A stretch of 33,675 nucleotides of DNA from Gnetum montanum (taxonomy: Eukaryota; Streptophyta; Gnetopsida; Gnetales; Gnetaceae). Below, piece by piece: positions 18,721 through 28,648 of this stretch (position 1 is its first letter; each line of letters begins with the position of its first letter). The position numbers were made by a program, and so were the translations under genes. The notes under the pieces are model-generated. The model saw nothing but the letters and a program-made list of their open reading frames with translations. It made no database searches and was not told the DNA's origin. The stretch covers positions 24,798 to 58,472 of the forward strand of contig MNCI01022316.1 in assembly GCA_015680685.1 (NCBI GenBank). The letters are read 5' to 3'.

Positions 18721-19530
18721 GTTAACTCTACCAATGGTTTGGCAACCTTCTAAAAGTTCTCTATGAACCTCCTATAGTAGCCAGTGTGTCTAAGGAATGA
18801 TTGAATGTCTTTGACAGTTTCTAGTTGACGGGAAATTCCTTGGATGATCTTCATTTTCTCAGGGTCTACCTTTATCCTTGCATGTGAAATTTTATGCCCA
18901 AGTACTACGCCTTCTTGGACCATTAAATGGCTTTTCTGCCAATTGAGCCTTAGATTAGTCTCTACACATCTCTTTAGTACTTACTCTAACCAGTCGAAGG
19001 CTTCATCAAAACTTTCTTCGTAAGTGGAGAAGTCATCCATAAAGACTTCCACACCATTTCCTATCTACTACTGGAATATGCTTAGAACTAAGCATTGAAA
19101 CATGGTAGGGGCATTACACAAGCCAAACGACATTTTTTTATATGCAAAAATTCCCCAAGGATTGGTGAACATAGTTTTGGCTTGGTCTTCTAGGGCTATT
19201 TGTATTTGATTGTATCCGCTATATCCATCTAGAGAACTATAATAGCGATGCCCTACGATTATGTCTAAGACTTGGTTAACAAATGTCAATGGAAAGTGAT
19301 CCTTGAATGTTGCCATGTTTAGCAGCCTAAAATATATACACACCCTCCATTTTCCTCCCTTTGTAGGCATGATCACTAAGGGGCTAACACATTTGCTATC
19401 AACAATGGGGTATATGAACCTAGCCTTTAGAAGCTGTTCAATTTCTTCTTTTACTACTTACTTCAACTTTGGGTTCAATCACCTATGTGGTTGTTTTCAA
19501 GACTTTATGAAGGAGTTAGTGTAAATCCTA
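18721..19530 (-). pseudogene. Reverse transcriptase of element 2
   Basis: The best open part is 19376-19068. RT motifs in order are KWRVCIYFRLLN, SLDGYSGYNQI (first catalytic Asp present), WGIFAYKKMSFGLCNAPTMFQ, VFMDDFSTY near 19040 (catalytic Asp pair), LNWQKSHLMVQEGVVLGHKIS and FLRHTGYYRRFI. FMDD rather than YVDD is usual in Athila-type RTs. Stops separate several of these blocks, so no full enzyme is encoded. The role would be copying the element's RNA into DNA. Confidence 0.85.
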
Positions 19531-19532
19531 TG

Positions 19533-19800
19533 CTAGCATATCCTAGGATCTATTCCAATTAATTTTGGATATGACAAGACGAAGCCTTTTGACCACTTGT
19601 TTATTACCTTCAGCAAACTTTCTTTTTGTTCTGGAGCAAGTATCGTGTTAATGATTACCGATTTTCCATTCTTAAGGAACGTGTATTCCATACCGATGGG
19701 AAATGGTTTTAGCTCCAAGGGCTCTTGTTTAAATATCTTGGGGATTTCCAACTTCCCCTAGTTGATGTTTTCTAAGTTAGGGCTATGAAGTTGGTAGTGG
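19533..19800 (-). pseudogene. Pre-RT region of element 2
   Basis: The open frame 19751-19533 contains EPLELKPFPIGMEYTFLKNG, ILAPEQKESLLKVINKWSKG and IGIDPRIC. This matches the conserved block that precedes RT in Athila/Tat polyproteins. Upstream (to about 20117) a frame with LEISKENTFRKIEKKKVSC belongs to the protease-RT spacer. Confidence 0.75.
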
Positions 19801-20117
19801 ACTTGCTCTAATGCATCAATGTTATCTATGTAAGTGCAAGTCAAACCCTTAGTCAATTCCATGCATATAAGTGAGCTACTTTCTTGATTAGCTATCATCC
19901 ACTGGGTGTCTTCTTGTCTTTTGGCTACTATATACAGGCACCTTTATATGTTGATCGTTTGTGCACATTAATTGCATACAGGCAATGTTAAACTTTGCAC
20001 AACCCATGATCTCTGCACATAATTGCACCCTGTGTCACTGTATGAGATGCATGAAACCTTCTTCTTCTCGATCTTTCTAAAAGTGTTTTCCTTAGATATT
20101 TCTAGGGAAAGATCAAA

Positions 20118-20612
20118 NTCTCCCTGCTCAGCCACAGCAACGCAATGCCACAAGGGCTATTAATCCTTAACCTATTGTTGGTTATAACAATTGTCCAACC
20201 AAGCCTTTGCAACCTCAATTGGTTGAGTCTTTGGAAACCTCTGTATCAACTAAAGCTTCGGAGCCCCCTTTGAAATTAACACCACATTCAATGCATATGG
20301 TCATGTTAACAAATGTCGTTAATGATTGGATCAAAGTTGGCCACCTTCCCAGGAAATTCTCTAATCCTGGGAGTCCTCTAATCTATGTACAAATCATTGG
20401 GAATGAGCCATGAAAGGCTCTTTTGGATTTAGGTTCCGGTGTCAACCTAATATCCCAAAAAATGTATAAGGCTTAGAACCTNTTGATACAGAGGTGTCCA
20501 AAGACTCAACCAATTGAGGTTGCAAAGGCTTGGTTGGACAATTGTTATAACCAACAATAGGTTGAGGATTAATAGCCCTTGTGGCATTGCGTTGCTATGG
20601 CTGAGTAGGGAG
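20118..20612. other. Flipped 363-bp piece and 130-bp inverted repeat: probable assembly fault
   Basis: Single Ns at 20118 and 20482 bound a piece that encodes element 2's Gag-protease joint on the plus strand, while everything around it is coded on the minus strand. The piece contains NDWIKVGHLPRKF and LLDLGSGVNLIS, the retropepsin active-site motif. Its first 129 bases (20121-20249) are the reverse complement of 20483-20612 with about five differences. An overlapping fragment placed in the wrong orientation explains all of this. Confidence 0.75.
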
Positions 20613-22040
20613 TTCACCTTGCATTGCTGGAGTAAGTGGTAATGGAGCTATTGGTGGAAGAGATGCGGACGAATTGGAAGGATGGTATACTTGTGGAATG
20701 TCACCCCCAGGAGGGAGAGTCCTATAATATTCATGGGCTTGGTAGTGGTGTTGGGGTGTAACGTGACCAACAGAGTCACATGGAGAGATTGGATACTACA
20801 CATAATATCCATATGGGTCAGGCTGCCGGTAAGGTTATTGTTATCTTGGCGGTGGCATTTCCCATGATTGTGGGTGCTGCCACTATTCATGTTGCTCGAT
20901 TGGTTGTGGTGGAGTTCCACTTGGATAATACATTAAAGATTGGTGGAACTACCTTGGGTTACCTTGGGGATAAGGTAATCGTTGGGATGTTTGTCGTTTG
21001 TTTAGACATGGATTAAGTGCATACACCTCAAACTCCTGTAAATGTGAGATTACAGGGTAACATCCCTTCAAATGGTCATATTGACAGATCTCACACCCAC
21101 TATCATCATCTGTATCTAAGTCCACAACCTCTTCAATAATAGCCACTTTACCCTTTTCCTTGTTACATGCATTTTCTACTTCTCTCTTTTTCCTTTTGTC
21201 ACAATCACTACCTCATTCCCTAGAATCTTCCACTACTTTGAGAAAAGTTTGAAACCTACTATCCAGAGAGTCCCACATTTGCTCTACCTTTGTCAATACT
21301 TCTGATGATAATTTTTGAATAGGCAAGGTTTTCCTATTCACCATATCCTTGAGTGGTGACTCTTCCTCATCCTCACAAAATCTTACTCCCTTCTTTTAGA
21401 TGGAAGGATCTCGATTGTTTTCTTCTGCACTCTCTCTTTTTCGTAGCTCACCTTCTTCCTTAGCTACTTGCTCCAATAGCCTATGAATTTGATGGGACCT
21501 AAGCTCAGATAACCTCACTTGGGCATAAGTCCCAAGGGTTCTTCTCGTTTCATGCCTAAGCCCATCTACGAGATGGCATAGCTGATCTTGCTGTGAATAA
21601 CCATGGCCAAGACAATAATGTAAAAGTGCATAATAATAACCTATGGCAGCATCCAAGGGTTCATGACTTCCTTATTTCCATTCTTGAATTTTCTTTCACA
21701 AGTTGAATGCTCGGGAGTACGTTTGGTACTTATCATTGAACAGTTCTAACATCGTACTCCACCTACAAATGGTTTTTGGTTCTAAGAACTAGTACCAGCT
21801 TTCAGCTTCTTTTATTAGTGTTCATTAGAATAACTTAAGTTTTTCCCACTTGTTTTCTATGTTTTGCAAGGGACATGCATCATGAAATGCTTGTAAGTGA
21901 TTTTGAGGATCAGCGTTATATCCCCCTTCAAATCGTGGGATGTTATTCATGTCTAATCTCTTGATCCTACTATCTTTTTGGTGCCTTGTTGGAACTCTCA
22001 TAGCCTCAGTAATATCTAGCATGCTTTGCGTGGTGAGTAG
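20613..22040 (-). pseudogene. Gag of element 2
   Basis: Recognisable parts: LDMNNIPRFEGGYNADPQNH (22022-21825); GYYYALLHYCLGHGYSQQDQLCHLVDGLRHETRRTLG, shown here only as a Gag core at 21656-21396; a helical, charged tail (LLEQVAKEEGELRKRE). Then comes CEICQYDHLKGC (about 21095), a C-x2-C-x3-H-x3-C knuckle, and a His/Asn-rich stretch (20920-20648). Frames change between these blocks. Gag would build the particle and bind RNA. Confidence 0.7.
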
Positions 22041-23045
22041 GGATTCATCATGATCATCTTTTTCGTAGCATCTATGGTGCCTACGCGGTTCCGTACTCTT
22101 CCTTCTTATATGGTGTGATTCCCTAGAGTGCCCCCATCCTCTATCTTGGTTGTCTCATCTATGAATTCCACTTTGTTTGCCCTTATCCTCATGATTTGTT
22201 TCTCTATGGCTACATTCGGACATAGAAGGAGAGGGTGAAGGAGATGATGAAGGTGAAGAAGAAGGAGAGCTGCCTCAATGACAATGTCTACTACCTTCTC
22301 TTCGGTGGTCTCTACCTTGATCGCGATTGCAATCTAAATGCCCACCCTTGTCATGAGTCTTTGTTCCTTTTTCAGACACTTTGTGTTCATTGGTATCAAC
22401 ACTTGGGTTGTGAATAGTAGAATGAAGGTTCTAATACACAACCCCTTGGCCAAAGTCAAGGGTAGGAACATCATTATGCGGGTGACTACCTGAGGCAGGT
22501 TCATCACCCTCAATTTCACTTAAAACATGTGGTGCATCCTTAGATCATTTCCCCTTCAAGGACTTATGGTGTCTCTCCTATTGCAAATCCCTTTGACGTT
22601 GCGCTTCTGTGGGATGATAGTCTCTCAAATCGTAATCCTACGCAATGTACTCTGCATGTAAGTGTTGCATGTCTATTCATGTGAGAGCACAAAGAAGCAT
22701 ACTTGGGACTGAACGGTCAGGAGGTAATGCTATGTTACCTTCCAAGTCACACCAACGTAGTTGTTTGTCTTGGTGGAGAATAAAGGTGAAGCTGGGTACA
22801 TATTCATCGGGATGATCATATACCACATGAAACTGTTGAGGAACTGGCGGATCAACATCATGTGCAACTTCTCACCAATTTCTTCTTGTGTTAGTCCTAG
22901 GTGGTGAAGTGCTTTTGTGCGAAGAAGAATACATGTTTTCTTTTTTAGTGTGCTATGTACTATTACCTTTTTCTTAACCAACCCTAAAGGTTCATTCCAA
23001 TAATGTGAAGGATTTCCTAAGTTCTACTTAGCACACAAACAACTA
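22041..23045 (-). other. Gag N-terminus and leader of element 2
   Basis: Just upstream of the Gag core the minus strand encodes His/Arg/Ser-rich sequence (about 22050-22330) that probably belongs to decayed Gag. Further right, short frames (22519-22334 and 22981-22730) have no recognisable content. I could not fix a start codon. Confidence 0.45.
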
Positions 23046-23046
23046 A

Positions 23047-23065
23047 GTCCCTGGCAATGATGCCA
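23047..23065 (-). promoter_or_regulatory. Primer-binding site of element 2 (Asp-tRNA type, decayed)
   Basis: One base inside the 5' LTR the minus strand reads TGGCATCATTGCCAGGGAC. The common plant gypsy site for Asp tRNA is TGGCGCCGTTGCCGGGGAT; most differences are transitions. It differs from element 1's site. Confidence 0.75.
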
Positions 23066-23066
23066 A

Positions 23067-23874
23067 TGATGAGTGGTGAGGTACCCCTACGCTTAACCAT
23101 ATGAATACGAGTGTTTCACGCATGATCTAATTGAATTCCAAGGACTAAGTGCCTATGCGCCCTTGTGGAATAATAATAGGTTGATTAATCGTTGTCTTCC
23201 CAAACTTACTTGTATGTCACAATTGTATGGTTAAGTAAGCTTAAGGCATATGATTTTTATGGCTTTTATGTGTTTTATATCCTGCGCTAATAAGGAGGGA
23301 AGAGAGAAATAGATAAGTAACTAATCTAATTTAGCTATTAATTAACTAAGTTCTAAGTACTTTTAACACCAGTATCTGTTCCCACTTACCATACACATCT
23401 TGAACCAGTGCAACATTGCTGGGATTACCAAACGCTAATTGTTACTGGGTTACCAAGCGCTACACACATGCTCGAAGTGGTCATACTGAGTGTATTTAAC
23501 TAAGAGAGTTGTAGGGTGAGAGAAATCATTAATTAACTATGCAAGAATTAAATAATAATTAACACTAATTAATCTATTCTGTATGCTGCAAATTTTATCA
23601 TAAAGTTCATCTTTATTGTTGTACACAAAGTGTGCTCAAGTACACAATGCTTGAATAAAGATCCATTCACTCTATGACTCCTACTACAGGCACACAGAAA
23701 TAATTCTAACTATGGAGGGAAAATGGCAAGAGTTTGGCTAAGGGACTGACTTCTAACTTTCAAAAAACCAAGGGCATCGCCTCTTATTTATAGATAAGGA
23801 GGCAGGCCGCAATATCGAGTATCCGATATTGCATGGTCGATTTGATATCGCGTATGCAATATCACGGTTCATCA
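23067..23874 (-). repeat. 5' LTR of element 2 (right copy, 808 bp)
   Basis: It pairs with 14486-15321. Begins TGATGAG and ends TTCATCA. The GATATC cluster at its right end is shorter than in the partner. Confidence 0.9.
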
Positions 23875-23879
23875 ATCAT
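23875..23879. repeat. Target site duplication of element 2, right copy (ATCAT)
   Basis: Identical to 14481-14485 and directly adjacent to the right LTR end. Confidence 0.88.
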
Positions 23880-24289
23880 GGTCAACACAAGTTGTGTTGT
23901 TTTGCCAATTTAGGACCATGGTGGACCATGTTGTGTGATTTTCTTTGTCAATTTAAGGTCATAGAAGGCCATGTTGAAGAGAAACCTATGTATTTTTTGG
24001 TGATTTCATGTTTTAAATTTTTTAAGACTTTTTTAATGTTCATAACTTGAGTAACAACAAGGAAAAAGAAAAGTCATAAAAAGTGAAAGTAGAAACATAG
24101 GCTACATGTATAAAGAGTAAAGAAAAGTACATAAAAAGGTATAACAAACATAAGAAAGAAAGGTTAGGCTACATGGCTATCAGTGCATCTAGTTATAAGG
24201 GCATGGAATTGAAAGGCTAAGGTGCACTTCACTCGTGCAAATTCTTCCTAATCTTTGCAAGATTAGCAAATGAGTAAGGTCTACTCTAC
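23880..24289 (-). other. 3' untranslated part of element 3
   Basis: Two related units, TTGCCAATTTAGGACCATGG and TTGTCAATTTAAGGTCATAG, each followed by GGCCATGTTG or GACCATGTTG, lie at 23900-23985. They resemble, in reverse, the repeats after the protease of element 4. The rest (24050-24180) is A/G-rich on the plus strand. No purine tract or LTR boundary could be fixed; element 2 interrupts here. Confidence 0.5.
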
Positions 24290-25081
24290 ATAAGCTTATA
24301 TTCACCATCACCTTCACTAATGATGTTAAAAGGAAGTTCATCCCATAACGCATCCCATTGCCTATTGTTGTCATCATTGGCTTTTTGCTCTCCCATGTGT
24401 TGATGAACTCTGTGGCTAGGAGCTTCCTCCTAAAGCTCCACTTCAAATCCCTACTCTATGTCCACATTGTTGACAGCTAAGGGAACGACACTATCACCAT
24501 GGATGATGATTTCACCTCCCTCCTAATGAAGGTGAATTTCTTGATGGATGGGTAAGGATACGACTCATAATTAAGCCAACCAAGGTCTTCCCAGGGTAAA
24601 GTTGAACTCTGGTGTCTCCTCTACCATCAAGAAATTAGTAGTTATGGAAAATTGCTTCCCTATCACAAAATCCAAGGAGATAGACCCCCCTAACCATGAC
24701 CCTAAATCCATTGAAGGACTTAAGAGCTATGATGGTTGTCAATTTTATCTTCTTAGTTAGGCCCAAGCATTCAACATTAGTACATGGGATGACGTTAGTT
24801 GTGGCTCCATCATCAACATGCACCCAATGCACTTTAAACTATCCTATGCATATGGTTATGAATAGAGAAGCCCAAGTTGCTTCATCATTTTTGGGATTAA
24901 CCTTAATTTTGCTATTGTGAAATACTAAGGATGTTGACTTCTCCTCCCTTTGTGAGGAAGAAACCATCATTGCATGGATGGATTCATCGTTAGTGAGGAT
25001 ATCCTTACTAACTAGGATGGAAGTCAACATTTTGACTAGCACCTCATGATGCATGGTAGAAGTCATGATTAGACCATACAA
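24290..25081 (-). pseudogene. Protease region of element 3
   Basis: On the minus strand, ASLFITICIG leads to HVDDGATTNVIP (near 24805), the active-site motif with D-D-G as in elements 1 and 4, and then LKSFNGFRVMVRG. After a frame change come LPIHQEIHLH and EGGEIIIHGD, then an acidic Gln-compatible tail ending EGDGEYKLM. The upstream part (25081-24839) matches the segment before the protease in element 4 (VLVKMLTSILVSKDILTNDE against element 4's VLAQVLTSIPMSRGMLTNKE). Confidence 0.7.
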
Positions 25082-26272
25082 TCTTAGAGTTATATTCTTC
25101 TTCTTGAGAGATTACTTGACTTGATCTATCACACTTAGAAAGTGTTTATCATTGGTCATGGGCTTATTGCCCCAATTGTTCTTTACTTCCTCCATGTGCC
25201 CCAAACTGTGAACTTCAACTTTAGGTTGTGGTTGTTTGGGCTTTTTATCATTTTTCTAGCTACGGGATTTGATTCCCTCCTATGGCTTGTTGGTCAAAGC
25301 ATGTTGAGTAGAGGAGGTTATGGGTATGGCTGAGATGAAAGTGGGCTTCGATAAGCCCACTTCCTTTTGTAAATCCATCTGCTTATCACCCTTGTTGCTA
25401 GGATTTTACTTATGCTTCTTCCTTTTCTTAGCTAAGGTCTTCTGGTTGTCAGCTATTGGTTGTGGGGAAGAGGCAATGGCATTTTCCACCACAAGAGGTC
25501 GTTACACAGTTGGTTAGGCTATGGCTAGGATACCCTAATGACAAATGTTTCCTCAAAGGCATTTGTAATGGGACTCTTATGACAAATGGGGATCTTAAGT
25601 TAGCAGAAGTTGAAGAAGCCCTTTCATCGCAAGGGGGGTACTCATATCACAACTAGTTCTCTTAAGGGTCTCCAATCATCATCAATGTTGAATGCTGAAA
25701 TAATGTAAGGGTTATCATTAGCATTCAATGGGTCTTTGTAGACCTATATCAACTAATTTTGCAATTGGATTGGATTGGAAGCATCTAAGACTAGCTCCCT
25801 CCTATCTATCATCCTCTACAAGTCATCCTTTAGCGCAAGGTAGAAGTCTATGTCATGACTAGGCAGCTATTAATAGTGGCAAAAGTAGTCTAGTTTAAGT
25901 ATCTAGGTATTTTTTGGTCATCCTTCATTGCTCGAGTGGGATCCTTCACTATTTCACATAGCCACTTGTATTTCTTTCAAGCAACTTTGGTCATCTATTT
26001 GTATTACATGCGCCCACTCTTTAGCAATTCGTCTAGCAACTCGAATGGCTTTAGGGGTAAGGTTGTGTACTTACTATGGTCTTTTTACTCAAAATTTGAC
26101 CTAGTTGCAGTTGATGAAGTCACCCCAAAGGTTGATGGTTGGATATTACAATCATTATTAGGGCCTTGGGTGGATTGGTCCTTGGCCCTTGGTTAGTGAT
26201 CTTTGCTTCTTTGGTCATAGTTGATATGGCCATATTATTGTGGTTGCTCTTTTCTTTGTCTCTTCATGTATG
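25082..26272 (-). pseudogene. Gag C-terminus and linker of element 3, heavily decayed
   Basis: Minus-strand traces include PFVIRVPLQMP (about 25590), one copy of the linker motif seen in elements 1 and 4, and Lys-rich sequence around 25380-25440. Stops and shifts are frequent. Plus-strand frames in this interval are shadows. Confidence 0.5.
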
Positions 26273-26700
26273 TTAATTTATATATGCTATATAGGCCTGA
26301 TCATGATTGGTGTTCATAGCATCCTCTATATTCTTGGTTTGAGAAAATGCTTGGCTAAGGGACTGCAGGTCAAGATAGTAGATTTTTAACTTGATAAAGT
26401 TGTTCACCATCCCATAGAATATGGCTAGAAGATGGGCCTTAGCTATGGGCTTTGGTATTTTGTTCAATAGTCCATTCAATTGTTGGATGAACTTCTATAA
26501 ACGTTCTAGGGATCCCTACTTAACCTTCATGAGTTGGTTATGAAACACCACCAAATTTCATGTTGTAGCATTCATTCTCTAGCATAGAACAAGGACTCAT
26601 TGTAAATGTGAGGTATGTAGCCTAGGAGCTACAATCTTGCATACTTCAGCTTTTGGAGCCAAAAAATGCTTCAAAAGTTATTATTTCCTTATTTCCCAAC
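26273..26700 (-). pseudogene. Gag core fragment of element 3
   Basis: The open frame 26479-26273 has LLAIFYGMVNNFIKLKIYYL and LSQAFSQTKNIED, matching element 4's LLLAIYRGLVNDFIKLKLYY and LRQAFSQTKNIEV. Before it QLMKVK and KFIQQLNGLLNKI are found in a shifted frame with two Gln-compatible stops. Similarity fades beyond about 26700, where element 4's side may begin. Confidence 0.7.
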
Positions 26701-26789
26701 TAGAAATAGGTGTCCCATGTCCATATCTAGGTCTGGGAAGGTTGAAAGTGCCTTTGGAATGACCAAAAATGGCATTTTCATTGTTTTTT

Positions 26790-28120
26790 TATAAGGGTAT
26801 AGCCCCAACTACGTTGGAGTCATTTTTAGTAGTCACTAGAACTACACTTTCAGTGGTCATAGTAGCTACAACTAATGTAGTCACCACCAAGACCCAATAG
26901 AAGTGTAATGATGGGATCATTGGATTTTCTCATTTTCCAATGACACCTAGTGTAGTCATTCCAAGTAAACAATAACCAGTGTAGACAATGTTCATTACCA
27001 AGCACAACAATTTCCTATGGGATCCACCACTTATGTAGTTTTTGTTTACCTTTCTAGTTCCCAACCCTTGCCCCATGTTCTAGCACCTCCAGTGTAGTCA
27101 CAAAAGCCTATTTGCTACTTATGGTAAATAGATGGACTTTGTGGGTGAAGTCCATTTTGGATTTAGCACAAATGGAAACTACACTAGTAGTAGTCAGTAG
27201 ACTACACTAGTAGTAGTGAGTAGACTACCCTAGAAGTAGTTAGTAAAATACACTAATAGAAGTAACTATTATATATCCTTAATCAATGGCAATCTATCAA
27301 CAATCAATTACAGTCAACGAAAAATCTAAAAAATGGCAATCCTAACCCTATGAAAATTCGAAGTTAACACCATAGAATGGTTCCAAATTTTGGTAGTTTG
27401 TAACTTTGGCATTTTTTGCATTCCATATAGCAATTTTGAGCACTTTGGCATTTCAAAAACCATTTTGCAATAATACCATTTTCCATTCCCAACCATCACA
27501 ACCCATTGTAACTGTTACACCGTTATTTGGTAGTACTATTTGGTAGTAGAAATTGGGACTAAGTTGGGCATAGAGACCCTCATATGATTTCTATTACACC
27601 AAATGTGCAATACCAATCTCATTCCCACCTTATAGATCTAGTGAAAACCATCAAAAAGTTACAAAAAATCAAAGCTAGGAAGAAACTGAATCATGGAGCC
27701 ACCCTTCTCCAATAAACTTCGAGCTTCGACAAGCAACTTCTTGTGCCCCTAGGTACATACCTATACATTGTGAACCCAATTCTTTTATATTTTTTATATA
27801 AATTTGGTTGTTCATGCTATGCAAATTTTTGGTTTCTATTTCATTTTTGCACTTATTTCTATAACTGTAATCCCATTTCCATTTTCGTTAGACTAGTTCT
27901 ATTCATATTTTTGTTTTAATTTTCATTTTCATTCCTAACTTCATCTACAAATACACATACATTTCCATAGCCATTTTTGTATTACATTTTCTAAGTCCTA
28001 GGGTAATCGATAAGACTGTCCAGGGCACCTTGAATCCCATCTTTTAGAGCCCTTGGGATTAGGGGTTAAGACTATTTTGGTGCTTAGATCTTTCGATTTC
28101 CTCATTCTAGCAACCAATAT
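26790..28120 (+). repeat. Candidate 5' LTR of element 4 (boundaries not fixed)
   Basis: This non-coding stretch ends just before a primer-site match (28124-28142), so by position it should be the 5' LTR. Words of form AGTGTAGTCA are scattered through 26800-27120. A denser array, ACTACACTAGTAGTAGTSAG with decayed copies, lies at 27170-27270. Iterated words inside an LTR also mark element 1. I found no second copy to the right, so the left end and the identity as an LTR remain inferred. Confidence 0.45.
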
Positions 28121-28123
28121 TTC

Positions 28124-28142
28124 TAGCACTAAAAGGAGGGCC
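28124..28142 (+). promoter_or_regulatory. Decayed primer-binding site of element 4
   Basis: It reads TAGCACTAAAAGGAGGGCC, which matches element 1's primer site at 16 of 19 bases. All three differences are G to A. It lies about 500 bases before the Gag start, comparable with the 700-base leader of element 1. Confidence 0.7.
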
Positions 28143-28214
28143 TCCACCCAAATCCTTGGCCATGAATCCATTTCAATGATTTTTTTTCAACACCAAGCCT
28201 TTGTGTAGTAGCAG

Positions 28215-28515
28215 TAGTAGAGTTGGGTTTTGCTGCAAATTTTCCATCTAGTGCAACACCCATTCCTACAACTCCCATTTCATTGCGCTTTGCTACAAAT
28301 TTTTTTTGTCTACTACAACACCTATTCTGTTGGGCTTTGCTGTAATTTTTTTCTATCTACTACAACACCTATTTCATTTAACTCCATTCTACTGGACATC
28401 ATTCCATTGAACATCCATTCCATTGGATGCCATTCTATTCAACTCCATTCTATTGGACACCATTCCATTCAACTCCATTTCATTGAATGTCATTCCATCC
28501 AACTCCATTCCTACT
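28215..28515. repeat. Leader tandem repeats of element 4
   Basis: First come three diverged units of about 65-70 bp (GGGCTTTGCTGTAATTTTTT ... CTACTACAACACCTATTC). Then there are units of about 43 bp built from CAACTCCATTCTATTGGACA and CCATTCCATT. They occupy the same place as the leader arrays of element 1 but differ in sequence. The plus-strand frame over them (28230-28583) is repeat translation. Confidence 0.65.
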
Positions 28516-28648
28516 ATGACACCCATTTCTACTTAGTAATTGTTTCCTACTATCTTTCTATTTTTATCCTACTGCATCAGTAGTTTACCTTATCTATTAT
28601 GCTTTTACTAAAATAGTAAAAAGAACAAAAACAAACCACATTTTCAAC

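Larger units (their letters stand above)
14486..23874 (-). mobile_element. Element 2: decayed Athila-like Ty3/gypsy retrotransposon
   Basis: Direct repeats 14486-15321 and 23067-23874 begin TGATGAG and end TTCATCA, and are flanked by ATCAT duplications. In minus orientation the order is 5' LTR, primer site, leader, Gag, protease, RT, RNase H, integrase, a non-coding 3' region, purine tract and 3' LTR. The pre-RT block (LKPFPIGMEYTFL with a following ILAPEQKESLLKV) and the FMDDFS catalytic box are typical of the Athila group. By eye the LTRs differ at about 13 percent over their first 190 bases. All coding parts carry stops or shifts. Sequence quality inside is poor: a 574-N gap and two flipped pieces bounded by single Ns. 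Confidence 0.9.
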
